Below, piece by piece: positions 43,662 to 51,639 of a stretch of 64,000 bases of DNA. This DNA comes from UBA3263 sp964528425 (lineage in GTDB: Bacteria > Bacteroidota > Bacteroidia > Bacteroidales > Muribaculaceae): positions 45,613 to 109,612 of the forward strand of contig CAZGTD010000004.1 in NCBI GenBank assembly GCA_964528425.1, given 5' to 3'. Both the position numbers and the translations under genes were made by a program. Below the pieces are notes generated by a model. It did not search any database, was not told the origin of the DNA, and worked only from the letters and a program-made list of their open reading frames with translations. The stretch's first letter is position 1; every line of letters starts with the position of its first letter.

Positions 43662-45443
43662 TTATTCGCCTTTAGAGAGTTTTTCTTTCAGGGCTGCAAG
43701 TGCTTCGAGGTCACCGAGAGTGGTCTTTTCGGGTGCGGGCAGGGCTGCGGCTTCTTCTGCGCGGGGAGCACGGGTAGCGCGAGCCTTGCGTTCGGCCTTG
43801 CGTTCAGCCTTGGTGTCATCTTCGTGGATGCGGCTGTGGCTGAGAATAATGCGGCGGCTGTCTTTGTTGAATTCGATAACCTTGAAGTCGAGGGTTTCGC
43901 CGGCCTTAGCCTGCGAGCCATCTTCTTTAACAAGGTGGCGGGGGGTAGCAAAACCTTCAACGCCTTCACCGAGAGAAACAACTGCGCCCTTTTCCATCAG
44001 TTCGGTGATGGTGCCCTGATGAACGGTGCCTACTGCATAGTCGGTTTCGAGGGCATCCCAGGGGTTTTCTTCGAGCTGCTTGTGGCCGAGGCTCAGGCGA
44101 CGGCTTTCTTTGTCGATGTCGAGAACCTGAACTTCGATGGGAGCACCAATCTGAGTGAATTCAGAGGGATGTTTGATTTTCTTGGTCCAGCTGAGGTCAG
44201 AAATATGGATGAGGCCGTCAACGCCTTCTTCGAGTTCAACGAACACGCCGAAGTTGGTGAAGTTGCGAACTTTAGCGGTGTGCTTGCTGCCAACGGGGAA
44301 GCGAACTTCAATGTCGGCCCATGGATCGGCTTTGAGCTGCTTAAGACCGAGGCTCATCTTACGTTCTTCGCGGTCGAGGGTAAGGATAACGGCTTCGATT
44401 TCGTCGCCAACCTTAAGGAAGTCCTGAGCGGAACGAACGTGCTGGCTCCAGGTCATTTCGCTAACGTGGATGAGGCCTTCAACGCCGGGAGCCACTTCAA
44501 CGAATGCGCCATAGTCGGCCATAACAACAACTTTGCCTTTAACCTTATCGCCAACCTGAAGGTTTGCGTCGAGGGCATCCCACGGGTGGGGCTGGAGCTG
44601 CTTCAGGCCGAGAGCGATGCGTTTCTTTTCATCGTCGAAATCAAGGATAACGACGTTGAGGGTCTGGAAGGGTTCAACAACTTCGCTGGGATGCGATACG
44701 CGGCCCCAGCTGAGGTCGGTGATGTGAATGAGGCCGTCTACGCCACCCAGGTCGATGAATACGCCGTAGGCAGTGATGTTCTTGACGGTACCTTCGAGAA
44801 CCTGACCCTTTTCGAGTTTCGACATGATTTCCTTTTTCTGCTGTTCGAGTTCTGCCTCGATGAGCACTTTGTGGGAAACCACAACGTTTTTGTATTCGGG
44901 ATTGATTTTAACGACTTTGAATTCCATGGTTTTGCCCACGAAGATGTCGTAGTCGCGAATGGGTTTAACGTCGATCTGCGAGCCGGGAAGGAATGCTTCG
45001 AGGCCGAATACGTCGACAATCATACCGCCTTTGGTGCGGCATTTTACGAAGCCCTTGATGATTTCTTCGTTTTCCATGGCTTCGTTTACGCGGTCCCAGG
45101 CGCGGGCTGCGCGGGCCTTGCGGTGGCTCAGCACGAGCTGGCCTTTTTTGTCTTCAGCGTTTTCGATGAAAACATCAACGGTGTCACCGACCTTGATGTC
45201 GGGGTTGTAGCGGAATTCGCTCATGGGGATGATACCGTCGCTCTTGTAGCCGATGTTAACCACTGCTTCGCGCTTGTTCATTGCGATAATGGTACCTTCG
45301 ATTACTTCTTGGTCCTTGACCTGACCGAGAGACTCGTCATAGGCCTTGGTGAGTTCCTCTGCGCTCTTTTCGGCGGTGGTGGTGCCATTTTCAAAAGCAT
45401 CCCAGTCGAAGTCAGCCAGGGGAGTTACAATTTGGTTTGACAT
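43662..45443 (-). CDS. rpsA: 30S ribosomal protein S1
   Basis: 593 residues with a series of S1 (OB) motifs, e.g. VLEGTVKNITAYGVFIDLGG, KVKGKVVVMADYGAFVEVAP and KHTAKVRNFTNFGVFVELEE, each followed by GLIH(V/I)S(D/E). The C-terminal tail is basic (KAERKAERKARATRAPR) and Bacteroidetes-specific in style. Binds mRNA on the 30S subunit; important where Shine-Dalgarno pairing is not used. Strong consensus promoter upstream. Confidence 0.96.
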   Translation of the reverse strand: MSNQIVTPLADFDWDAFENGTTTAEKSAEELTKAYDESLGQVKDQEVIEGTIIAMNKREAVVNIGYKSDGIIPMSEFRYNPDIKVGDTVDVFIENAEDKKGQLVLSHRKARAARAWDRVNEAMENEEIIKGFVKCRTKGGMIVDVFGLEAFLPGSQIDVKPIRDYDIFVGKTMEFKVVKINPEYKNVVVSHKVLIEAELEQQKKEIMSKLEKGQVLEGTVKNITAYGVFIDLGGVDGLIHITDLSWGRVSHPSEVVEPFQTLNVVILDFDDEKKRIALGLKQLQPHPWDALDANLQVGDKVKGKVVVMADYGAFVEVAPGVEGLIHVSEMTWSQHVRSAQDFLKVGDEIEAVILTLDREERKMSLGLKQLKADPWADIEVRFPVGSKHTAKVRNFTNFGVFVELEEGVDGLIHISDLSWTKKIKHPSEFTQIGAPIEVQVLDIDKESRRLSLGHKQLEENPWDALETDYAVGTVHQGTITELMEKGAVVSLGEGVEGFATPRHLVKEDGSQAKAGETLDFKVIEFNKDSRRIILSHSRIHEDDTKAERKAERKARATRAPRAEEAAALPAPEKTTLGDLEALAALKEKLSKGE

Positions 45444-45500
45444 AAAGTTAGTTAGGTTAATAAATAGGGTGAATTAATTGCGGGTTTGTTAAAACCGCCG

Positions 45501-45532
45501 CAAATTTACGAATTATTTCAACGAAAACCAAA
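45501..45532 (-). promoter_or_regulatory. rpsA promoter
   Basis: Minus strand: TTTG (45532-45529), 20-base spacer, TAAATTTG (45508-45501): full consensus. The -33 element touches the A-run at the edge of the M23 terminator. Leader of about 55 bases. Confidence 0.75.
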
Positions 45533-45566
45533 AAAACGACCGCCGATTTTCAATGGCGGTCGTTTT
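45533..45566 (-). terminator. Terminator of the M23 peptidase gene
   Basis: Twelve-pair stem AAAACGACCGCC / GGCGGTCGTTTT with a 10-base loop, T-run of six or more on the minus strand and ttttaatt on the plus strand. A textbook intrinsic terminator, 17 bases past the stop. Confidence 0.9.
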
Positions 45567-45582
45567 AATTTATATTTCGTTA

Positions 45583-46554
45583 TTAGTTGATGCGGATTTT
45601 TTTGCCAACGTTGAGTTTCGATGTGGTTTTCAATCCGTTGAGCTTACAGAGCTTCATAACCGTGGTGCCATGATGGGCGGCTATGCGGCTGAGGGTGTCG
45701 CCGCGGCGGATAGTATAGTAGCTCGAGCGACCTTTTGTCGACGATGCTTTCTTAGATTTGGCGGGCGACTCGGCCTGAGCGTAGGTTGAGGCATCGGGAG
45801 CATAGTCGCGGGCGTTCATATAAGTATTCTTGGTGAAGAGATACTGGTCGGTGTGGGTCGTATGGTTAGCAAAGTCGAAAATCGCCGCGGGATTGATTGC
45901 ATAGCCCATATAGCGGGTTTCAAAGTGAAGGTGAGGCCCGGTTGAGCGGCCGGTATTGCCTCCGAGCGCTATGGGGTCGCCGGCCTTAACGTAGTCGTCG
46001 GGTTGCACAAGGAATTTCGACAGGTGGCCATAAACCGTTTCCAAACGGTTGTTATGGCGAATCACAACGTAGAGGCCATAGCCTTTGCGGCGTCCCTGAT
46101 TGCGAACTATGCGCACGCGGCCATCGAATGCAGCATAGATAGTATCACCTATCTGCACTTTGAGGTCAACGCCCTTATGCATGCGGCGGAAGCGTTTGCG
46201 ATAACCGTAGGGGGAGGTTACATAGGTAGGATCCGTTGGCATGTGGAAACCGCTCAGGTCAAGGAGCATTTCGTCGGGCACTTGCGAGCCGCTATAGCAG
46301 TTAACGGCCTGAGAGTCCCAGCCTTCGGTGTAAATATCCATTTCGGGTTCTTCTTCCTCGGGGAAGAGATTACCCAGGAACTGCTCGGTGTCCTGCACCT
46401 TAATCTGGTTATTGAGGTTCAGCTGACCGGCTATCATATCTGAGTGCTGACGGGAGTGGGCTGCGGGGGGCACGATTTTTGTCTGGGCCGAGGCAGCTAT
46501 AACCGGTGCGGCACAAAGAAATAAGGCTGATATGATTCGATTGATTATTTGCAT
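45583..46554 (-). CDS. M23 peptidase with C-terminal LysM
   Basis: 323 residues. Signal peptide (ends ASAQ, about 24), LytM/M23 domain (about 135-235) with both metal-ligand motifs HKGVDLK and HLHFE plus GHLSKF, and one LysM at the C-terminus (YTIRRGDTLSRIAAHHG, about 278-321). It probably cuts peptide cross-links in peptidoglycan and binds the glycan through LysM. It follows ndk by 26 bases and may share its transcript. Confidence 0.92.
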   Translation of the reverse strand: MQIINRIISALFLCAAPVIAASAQTKIVPPAAHSRQHSDMIAGQLNLNNQIKVQDTEQFLGNLFPEEEEPEMDIYTEGWDSQAVNCYSGSQVPDEMLLDLSGFHMPTDPTYVTSPYGYRKRFRRMHKGVDLKVQIGDTIYAAFDGRVRIVRNQGRRKGYGLYVVIRHNNRLETVYGHLSKFLVQPDDYVKAGDPIALGGNTGRSTGPHLHFETRYMGYAINPAAIFDFANHTTHTDQYLFTKNTYMNARDYAPDASTYAQAESPAKSKKASSTKGRSSYYTIRRGDTLSRIAAHHGTTVMKLCKLNGLKTTSKLNVGKKIRIN

Positions 46555-46580
46555 TGATCTTTAAGGAGAGATAATTTAGT

Positions 46581-47045
46581 TTAAATCAGCTCGGCAGGTT
46601 CGTAGGTATAGGTGATGGAGGAGGGAACATAGTCGAAAATTTCGCCTTCGCGGAAGAAACGCTTGAGTTCAATCTTGGCGTTTTCAACTGAGTCAGACGC
46701 ATGAACAATGTTTTCCTGACCGCTCATGGCAAAGTCACCGCGAATGGTTCCGGGAGCGGCCTTGCGACCGTTGGTAGCGCCGGTCATCATCCTGACTACT
46801 TCCACTGCATCCTTACCCCAGAGAGCCATAACGATAACAGGCGATGCCATCATCGATTTAAGCAGCGAGGGGAAGAACGGACGGTCAACAAGGTGAGCGT
46901 AGTGCTCGCGCAGGATTGTTTCATCGAGCTGCATCATTTTCATGCCACGGATAACAAGACCTTTTTGCTGAAAACGTTTCACAACAGGGCCTACATAGCC
47001 GTGAAGCACAGCCGAGGGCTTTAAAATGACGAGCGTAGTTTCCAT
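46581..47045 (-). CDS. ndk: Nucleoside diphosphate kinase
   Basis: 154 residues. Phospho-histidine His115 in NIVHASDS, plus KPSAV at the N-terminus and NGRKAAPGTIRGDF. Equalises NTP pools using ATP. Slightly long insertion-free Bacteroidetes form. Confidence 0.96.
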   Translation of the reverse strand: METTLVILKPSAVLHGYVGPVVKRFQQKGLVIRGMKMMQLDETILREHYAHLVDRPFFPSLLKSMMASPVIVMALWGKDAVEVVRMMTGATNGRKAAPGTIRGDFAMSGQENIVHASDSVENAKIELKRFFREGEIFDYVPSSITYTYEPAELI

Positions 47046-47089
47046 GATCCTATGAGCCGATTATTTTGGTTTAGTTTTAAGTTCGACCG

Positions 47090-47120
47090 CAAAGTTACAA
47101 AAAATTTTCGGTCTTTCAAA
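47090..47120 (-). promoter_or_regulatory. ndk promoter
   Basis: Minus strand: TTTG (47120-47117), 19-base spacer, TAACTTTG (47097-47090): full consensus. Leader of about 40 bases. Confidence 0.8.
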
Positions 47121-47495
47121 GTTAAAAAACCAAAAAGAGCCTCTTCTTATAGTAATAACCAATCAGAAACGATTACGTCAGTTTGGCTTTTCGGACTCGT
47201 GCAGACTGGATAATCAAACAACAAAGCCCTTTGGAAAATTGGGATATAGTAAAACCCCACCAAATAATGACTCATCTATTTCGTGGATACAGGATAACCG
47301 ATAATTAAATCACCTCACATTCAGAGTTTCATAACGACAAGTTTCTCTGCACCACCTTTATCATGGATGTACCCTGATCGTTGCCGGCATCGCAAAGTTA
47401 CGAGGCAAACGTACGAGAAACCCGTAGCTTTTGAGAATTTTGCAAATTTGTTTAAATTTTTGCAAAGATACTCAAAATATATATAAAAATTTTTG
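47121..47495. other. AT-rich gene-free stretch
   Basis: First part of the 719-base gap between ndk and the next gene. AT-rich with short unconvincing ORFs on both strands. A minus-strand TAACTTTG box at 47400-47393 is present without a gene to drive; short frames after it (ending VVQRNLSL) may be relics. Nothing else supported. Confidence 0.4.
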
Positions 47496-47525
47496 TAAAT
47501 TTGCAGCGATATTCCGGAATATCGC
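47496..47525 (+). promoter_or_regulatory. -7 box followed by a 20-base perfect palindrome
   Basis: TAAATTTG at 47496-47503, then GCGATATTCCGGAATATCGC at 47506-47525, an uninterrupted palindrome across the predicted start of transcription. This is the position of a repressor operator. Confidence 0.5.
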
Positions 47526-47561
47526 GACATAACTTTCAAACTAAGAAGCGTTTTGCTTATC

Positions 47562-47687
47562 TTGCGAAAGAAAACCTGAGAAATTTTCACAAATGCAAGA
47601 AGGTAACAAGACGGTTCTCACGCCATAGCGTGGGCTGCTGTTTTCATATCTTTGCATTTCAGGTTTTCTCAGGACCATCTTTCGCAG
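47562..47687 (+). repeat. Nested four-stem inverted-repeat element
   Basis: Four helices nest around one axis: 47562-47571 with 47678-47687 (10 pairs, one T-G), 47575-47583 with 47665-47673 (9), 47591-47599 with 47651-47659 (9, one G-T), and 47617-47623 with 47628-47634 (7, one T-G, loop CATA). It may be a structured RNA or a small palindromic mobile element. A TATCTTTG box (47647-47654) lies inside and could drive the gene at 47765. Between 47688 and 47764 there is only a 20-codon frame (47690-47752) of doubtful meaning. Confidence 0.55.
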
Positions 47688-47764
47688 ATATGGTAAATCA
47701 GTCCACGTTTCTATATTTAACATTGGCTGATGGGACTGTAAGGCCAAAATGATTATTTTATATT

Positions 47765-48100
47765 ATGAAAAAATCTTTCTTAATTCTCATTATGGCGGTA
47801 ATGGGCTTTGGTGTTGCTAACGCAAAACGGTGGACGGTGAAGATGGAAACTTCAATTGAAACTCGTTGGGTAAATGCTGAAAAAAACTTTGATATTTTAG
47901 ACCAAGGTGCTAAAAAAGGCCCAACCAGAACATTAACAGTTGATGCAGAAAATAAATCTGAAGCAATGACTAAAGCTAAAAGTATGTGTTTAGATGCTTG
48001 CGATGGTGGTTGGGTATCTCAAGGTGTTACGCAACAAAATGGGAAAACCTACCGCATACAAAAACGATATGTATTGACCAACTATTATGTAGAAGACTAA
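47765..48100 (+). CDS. Small secreted protein, unrecognised
   Basis: 111 residues with a signal peptide (MKKSFLILIMAVMGFGVANA). The mature part (about 90 residues) has two Cys (CLDACDGG) and a strand-like tail (YRIQKRYVLTNYYVED). Codon use is strongly A/T-ending, unlike ndk or lrgB on either side, which suggests recent acquisition. No family recognised. The 21-base-arm hairpin follows 17 bases after the stop. Confidence 0.65.
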   Translation: MKKSFLILIMAVMGFGVANAKRWTVKMETSIETRWVNAEKNFDILDQGAKKGPTRTLTVDAENKSEAMTKAKSMCLDACDGGWVSQGVTQQNGKTYRIQKRYVLTNYYVED

Positions 48101-48117
48101 TTCATTAAGTTCTAAAT

Positions 48118-48178
48118 TGGAGTTTAGGTGGGGTAATTCTATATGGCTTCACGCCCAAATTACCCCACCTAAACTCCA
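48118..48178 (+). repeat. Perfect 21-base inverted repeat with 19-base loop
   Basis: Arms 48118-48138 and 48158-48178 are exact reverse complements; the loop reads CTATATGGCTTCACGCCCA. No T-tract follows on either strand. It may stop transcription by stem strength, or mark a cassette boundary. The remaining bases to 48274 are AT-rich without a clear promoter. Confidence 0.8.
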
Positions 48179-48274
48179 TAAAGATCCCCAATACACTAGT
48201 TTTCAACTTAATATTTACATAAAATAACGTATTGCACAACTAATATTCTCAAATTTACTTTATCATATTATTCG

Positions 48275-48829
48275 ATGAAAATAGATTTAACCAGATTATT
48301 TTTACTCTTATTTTGCCTAACCGCCATAGCCAATATTGCGCATTCGCAATTACAATCATTGTGTATTTCCGGTTATGAAGATGGTCATGCATATGTTGAT
48401 TTAGGGTTACCAAGTAAAACAAAATGGGCTACTGAAAATTTATCATTTGAAAACAATGATGATAGATTTGATGCAGCAGACAGGCTTGCTCATTTATGGT
48501 CCTCTAAATATTATAAAGGTTTTTATAGACACGAATGGAATGAACCCTCTAAAGAAGATTTTCAGGAATTAATAGAAAAGTGTACATGGGAATGGTCGAC
48601 ATACAAAGGTACAGAAGGCATGAAAGGAACTGGGCCAAATGGTAACTATATATTTTTCCCAGCGAATTTCCATGATACTATTACAAGAGGTTATTATTGG
48701 ACTCGAACACATTCACCTCAATTCGGAATTGAATTCTATGTCATTACGTTTAATGAGTACTTCCGCACTAAGCCCATTATAATCTTAGAAAAGGGAGATA
48801 AACGCTTTAATGTACGCCCTGTGTTCTAA
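48275..48829 (+). CDS. Secreted protein of the FISUMP-like (major paralogous domain) type
   Basis: 184 residues with a signal peptide (to about 25, IAHSQ). The sequence HAYVDLGLPSKTKWATENL, then EEW-like residues, and KCTWEWSTYKG and GPNGNYIFFPA match the Fibrobacter-succinogenes-major-paralogous-type domain repeated in many Bacteroidetes surface proteins; here it stands alone. Function unknown, probably surface-exposed. AT-rich like its neighbour. Confidence 0.7.
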   Translation: MKIDLTRLFLLLFCLTAIANIAHSQLQSLCISGYEDGHAYVDLGLPSKTKWATENLSFENNDDRFDAADRLAHLWSSKYYKGFYRHEWNEPSKEDFQELIEKCTWEWSTYKGTEGMKGTGPNGNYIFFPANFHDTITRGYYWTRTHSPQFGIEFYVITFNEYFRTKPIIILEKGDKRFNVRPVF

Positions 48830-48914
48830 ATATAACTGAAAAGGCATATATAAACATAGAACAATAACCACTCGGCACTAAATGAGCACGCAACATATGA
48901 CAGATTATAATTAA

Positions 48915-48965
48915 ATAATAGTCAATCAGTCACTCGGCTTAACCCACGCACTGATTGACTATTAT
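48915..48965. terminator. Perfect 16-base hairpin between convergent genes
   Basis: Arms 48915-48930 and 48950-48965 with a 19-base loop CACTCGGCTTAACCCACGC. It sits between the FISUMP-like gene and lrgB, both of which end toward it. No long T-run. The loop shares length and a GGCTT core with the hairpin at 48118-48178. Confidence 0.6.
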
Positions 48966-48991
48966 ATATGCAGTAATATAAAATTTGTTGT

Positions 48992-49699
48992 TCAACTATA
49001 AGAATAACCTAACAGCGAGAGTACATAGGGAGCAAGGAGGGCTGTGAGGATGCCGTTGAGGGTAAGGCCCAGCGATGAGAAGGCTCCATAGCGTTCGCTG
49101 CGCTCCAGGGCAGCGGCGGTGCCTACGGCGTGGGATGCGGTGCCGATGCTCAGACCGGTTGCCATTGGACTTTTAACGCGAGTCAGGCTCACAATCTTAA
49201 AGCCGGCAATGGAACCGAAAATGCCCGTACATACGACCACCGCGGCCGTTAATGCCGGAATGCCGCCGAGCGAGTCTGAAATTTCAATGGCAATTGGGGT
49301 GGTTACGGCTTTCGGAGCAAGCGAAAGGGCAACTTCGGGGGTTGCGCCCAACATGTCGGCCAGCACCACAACCGACACCAGGCCGGCCACGCAGCCTACC
49401 AGTTCGGCAACCAGAAGCGGAACCACCTGTTTGCGAATTGTTGAGAGCTGCCGATAAAGAGGCACGCCCAAGGCTACCACGGCAGGTTTGAGCCAGAATT
49501 CAATCCACGCACCCCCCTCGCGATAAGCTTCATAGTCGACCCCGAGGCCGCTCAAAAGAGCAATTAAAACCGCAATCGATATCAGAATCGGGTTAAACAA
49601 TCTTAGCCCCAGCCGGCGGCTGAGCCATTGCGATGCCAAAAACACCACGAATGTCAGCGCAATAAGGAAGATGGGATTAGTGAAAAAGTTTTCTTCCAT
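48992..49699 (-). CDS. lrgB: LrgB-family membrane protein
   Basis: 235 residues with about seven hydrophobic segments. LrgB-type sequences such as LAPKAVTTPIAIEISDSLGG and GLSIGTASHAVGTAAALE are clear. With LrgA it forms the holin/antiholin-like pair; recent work ties such pairs to pyruvate or small-molecule transport. Its start overlaps the lrgA end by 23 bases. Confidence 0.93.
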   Translation of the reverse strand: MEENFFTNPIFLIALTFVVFLASQWLSRRLGLRLFNPILISIAVLIALLSGLGVDYEAYREGGAWIEFWLKPAVVALGVPLYRQLSTIRKQVVPLLVAELVGCVAGLVSVVVLADMLGATPEVALSLAPKAVTTPIAIEISDSLGGIPALTAAVVVCTGIFGSIAGFKIVSLTRVKSPMATGLSIGTASHAVGTAAALERSERYGAFSSLGLTLNGILTALLAPYVLSLLGYSYS

Positions 49700-50042
49700 G
49701 ATTTCTGGTGAACTTTCGCGTTAGCTGGTGGGCCCAGCCGGTAACGGCAATTATAATAACAGTGCTTCCCACCGTTGCACCGACAATCGGCAACCACTGG
49801 TCGGCGATGAGGCCGAGGCATTGCATCAGCCCTACACCGGCGGGCACAAAGAAAAAGCCGATGTTGCGGACCAGAAAGTCGGCAAACTGCTCGACCTGGC
49901 TGAGCTTAACGGCTCCGACCTTGAGAGCTCCGGCAAGCAGCAGCATGCCGATAATCGACGAGGGGACACTGGTTCCCGTAAGCCAGACAATCAGCTCGCC
50001 CAGCGCCAGAAAAACAAATAAAAGTCCACACTGACGAATCAT
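49677..50042 (-). CDS. lrgA: LrgA/CidA-family membrane protein
   Basis: 121 residues with four hydrophobic helices. The family motif TSVPSSIIGMLLLAG (about 24-38) is present. Holin-like partner of LrgB. Its start overlaps the rfbB stop by 4 bases (ATGA), so the lrgAB pair is translationally coupled to dTDP-sugar genes. Confidence 0.92.
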   Translation of the reverse strand: MIRQCGLLFVFLALGELIVWLTGTSVPSSIIGMLLLAGALKVGAVKLSQVEQFADFLVRNIGFFFVPAGVGLMQCLGLIADQWLPIVGATVGSTVIIIAVTGWAHQLTRKFTRNHGRKLFH

Positions 50043-51091
50043 CTGCCGCTATATTGCCGCTCGTAGTAGCTCTGATAGGCGCCGGAGGTTACATTATCGA
50101 GCCATTGCGGATTGTCGAGATACCAGCGCACCGTCTTTTCGATTCCCTCCTCGAACTGCAGCGACGGCTCCCAGCCGAGCTCATTTTTAAGCTTCGTTGA
50201 GTCGATGGCATAACGGAGGTCATGGCCCGGACGGTCGGTAACGAAGGTTATCAGTTCGTCGGAATAACCTTCGGGATGACCTGTCAGCCGGTCAACGGTT
50301 TTTACAAGCAGACGCACAATATCGATATTGCGCCATTCGTTAAAGCCTCCGATATTGTAGGTTTCCCCCACCCTGCCCTTGTGAAAAATCAAATCGATAG
50401 CGCGGGCATGGTCTTCAACAAAAAGCCAGTCGCGAACGTTTTCGCCACGCCCGTAGACCGGCAGAGGCCTGCGGTTGAGAATATTGTTGATAAACAGCGG
50501 AATCAGTTTTTCCGGGAATTGATAGGGCCCATAGTTGTTAGAGCAGTTCGAAATAATTGTAGGAAGGCCGTAGGTGTCGTGATAGGCCCTCACGAAGTGA
50601 TCGCTCGACGCCTTCGATGCGGAATAAGGCGAGTGAGGATCATAGGGCGTGGTTTCGCTAAACAGAGCGTCGTCAGGCCCGAGCGAACCGTAGACCTCAT
50701 CGGTGGAAATATGGTAAAAACGCTTTCCGTCAACATCGTTGCCCCATGCTTCCCGTGCGGCCTGCAGAAGCGTCGTGGTGCCTAAAACGTTGGTGCGCGC
50801 AAAAACAAACGGATCGCTGATCGAGCGGTCAACATGGCTTTCAGCTGCAAGATGAATAACGCCATCAACGGCCATATCTTTCATAATGCGGCGCATTTCA
50901 TCATAATCCGTAATGTCGGCACGCACAAATTTGAAATTAGGTTCTGAAGCAACATCCGCAAGATTTTCCATATTTCCCGCATATGTCAGCAGGTCAAGGC
51001 AAATTATCGTGTCTGACGGATATTCGCGAACAAAGCGGCGAACAACGTGGGAGCCTATAAACCCGGCTCCGCCGGTAATTAGAATATTCAT
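50039..51091 (-). CDS. rfbB: dTDP-glucose 4,6-dehydratase
   Basis: 350 residues. NAD-binding GGAGFIGSH (7-15), STDEVYG (active Asp-Glu) and the YSASK pair of the extended SDR family are intact. Makes dTDP-4-keto-6-deoxyglucose, the precursor of rhamnose and other deoxysugars. Third gene of the rfbACB-lrgAB operon. Confidence 0.96.
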   Translation of the reverse strand: MNILITGGAGFIGSHVVRRFVREYPSDTIICLDLLTYAGNMENLADVASEPNFKFVRADITDYDEMRRIMKDMAVDGVIHLAAESHVDRSISDPFVFARTNVLGTTTLLQAAREAWGNDVDGKRFYHISTDEVYGSLGPDDALFSETTPYDPHSPYSASKASSDHFVRAYHDTYGLPTIISNCSNNYGPYQFPEKLIPLFINNILNRRPLPVYGRGENVRDWLFVEDHARAIDLIFHKGRVGETYNIGGFNEWRNIDIVRLLVKTVDRLTGHPEGYSDELITFVTDRPGHDLRYAIDSTKLKNELGWEPSLQFEEGIEKTVRWYLDNPQWLDNVTSGAYQSYYERQYSGR

Positions 51092-51639
51092 TAAAACGGA
51101 GTTACGAAATCTTTAAATGCCGGAGCGATTTTATCTTTATCGGAAAGTGTGGCTTCGTCCGGGCCAAATGGCCACGCAATGTTAAGGTCGGGGTCAAAAG
51201 CCGCCAACGAACCTTCTGCCCGGGGGGTATATGGCGCCGAGCATTTATATTGGAACAGCGCCTCGGGACTGAGCACCGCAAAGCCATGGGCAAACCCGGC
51301 CGGAATGAAAATCTGCTCGTGGCTCTCGGCTGACAACTCTATGGCAACATGCCGGCCGTAGGTGGGTGAATCCTTCCGCAAGTCAACGGCTACATCAAGA
51401 ATACACCCCCTGACGCAGCGAACAAGCTTGGCCTGCGCAAAGGGAGGATGCTGAAAATGCAATCCGCGCACAACGCCGCTAACCGATTCGCTCTCGTTAT
51501 CCTGAACAAAAGCTACCGGAGCAACTTTTTCCGCAAACTGCCCGGCATTATAGCTTTCGAGAAAATAGCCGCGCGAGTCTTTAAATACTCGCGGACGCAA
51601 AATCACTACTCCCTCTATATCAGTCTTTATAACCTCCAT
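51091..51639 (-). CDS. rfbC: dTDP-4-dehydrorhamnose 3,5-epimerase
   Basis: 182 residues, one cupin barrel. RGLHFQHPPFAQ carries the active His, with KLVRCVRG and IFIPAGFAHGF typical of RmlC. Overlaps rfbA by 20 bases and touches the rfbB start by one base. Confidence 0.95.
   Translation of the reverse strand: MEVIKTDIEGVVILRPRVFKDSRGYFLESYNAGQFAEKVAPVAFVQDNESESVSGVVRGLHFQHPPFAQAKLVRCVRGCILDVAVDLRKDSPTYGRHVAIELSAESHEQIFIPAGFAHGFAVLSPEALFQYKCSAPYTPRAEGSLAAFDPDLNIAWPFGPDEATLSDKDKIAPAFKDFVTPF

Noticed and set aside
43650..45440. 596-residue ORF on the plus strand opposite rpsA
   Set aside because: It mirrors the S1 gene almost exactly; repetitive codon pattern of S1 leaves the opposite frame open. 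The composition is unlike any protein and S1 is certain.
47321..47590. 89-residue minus-strand ORF
   Set aside because: AT-rich frame with no recognised features and crossing the palindrome.
47501..47752. 83-residue ORF in the AT-rich gap
   Set aside because: It coincides with the nested inverted-repeat element, and the residues look random and Lys/Phe-rich.
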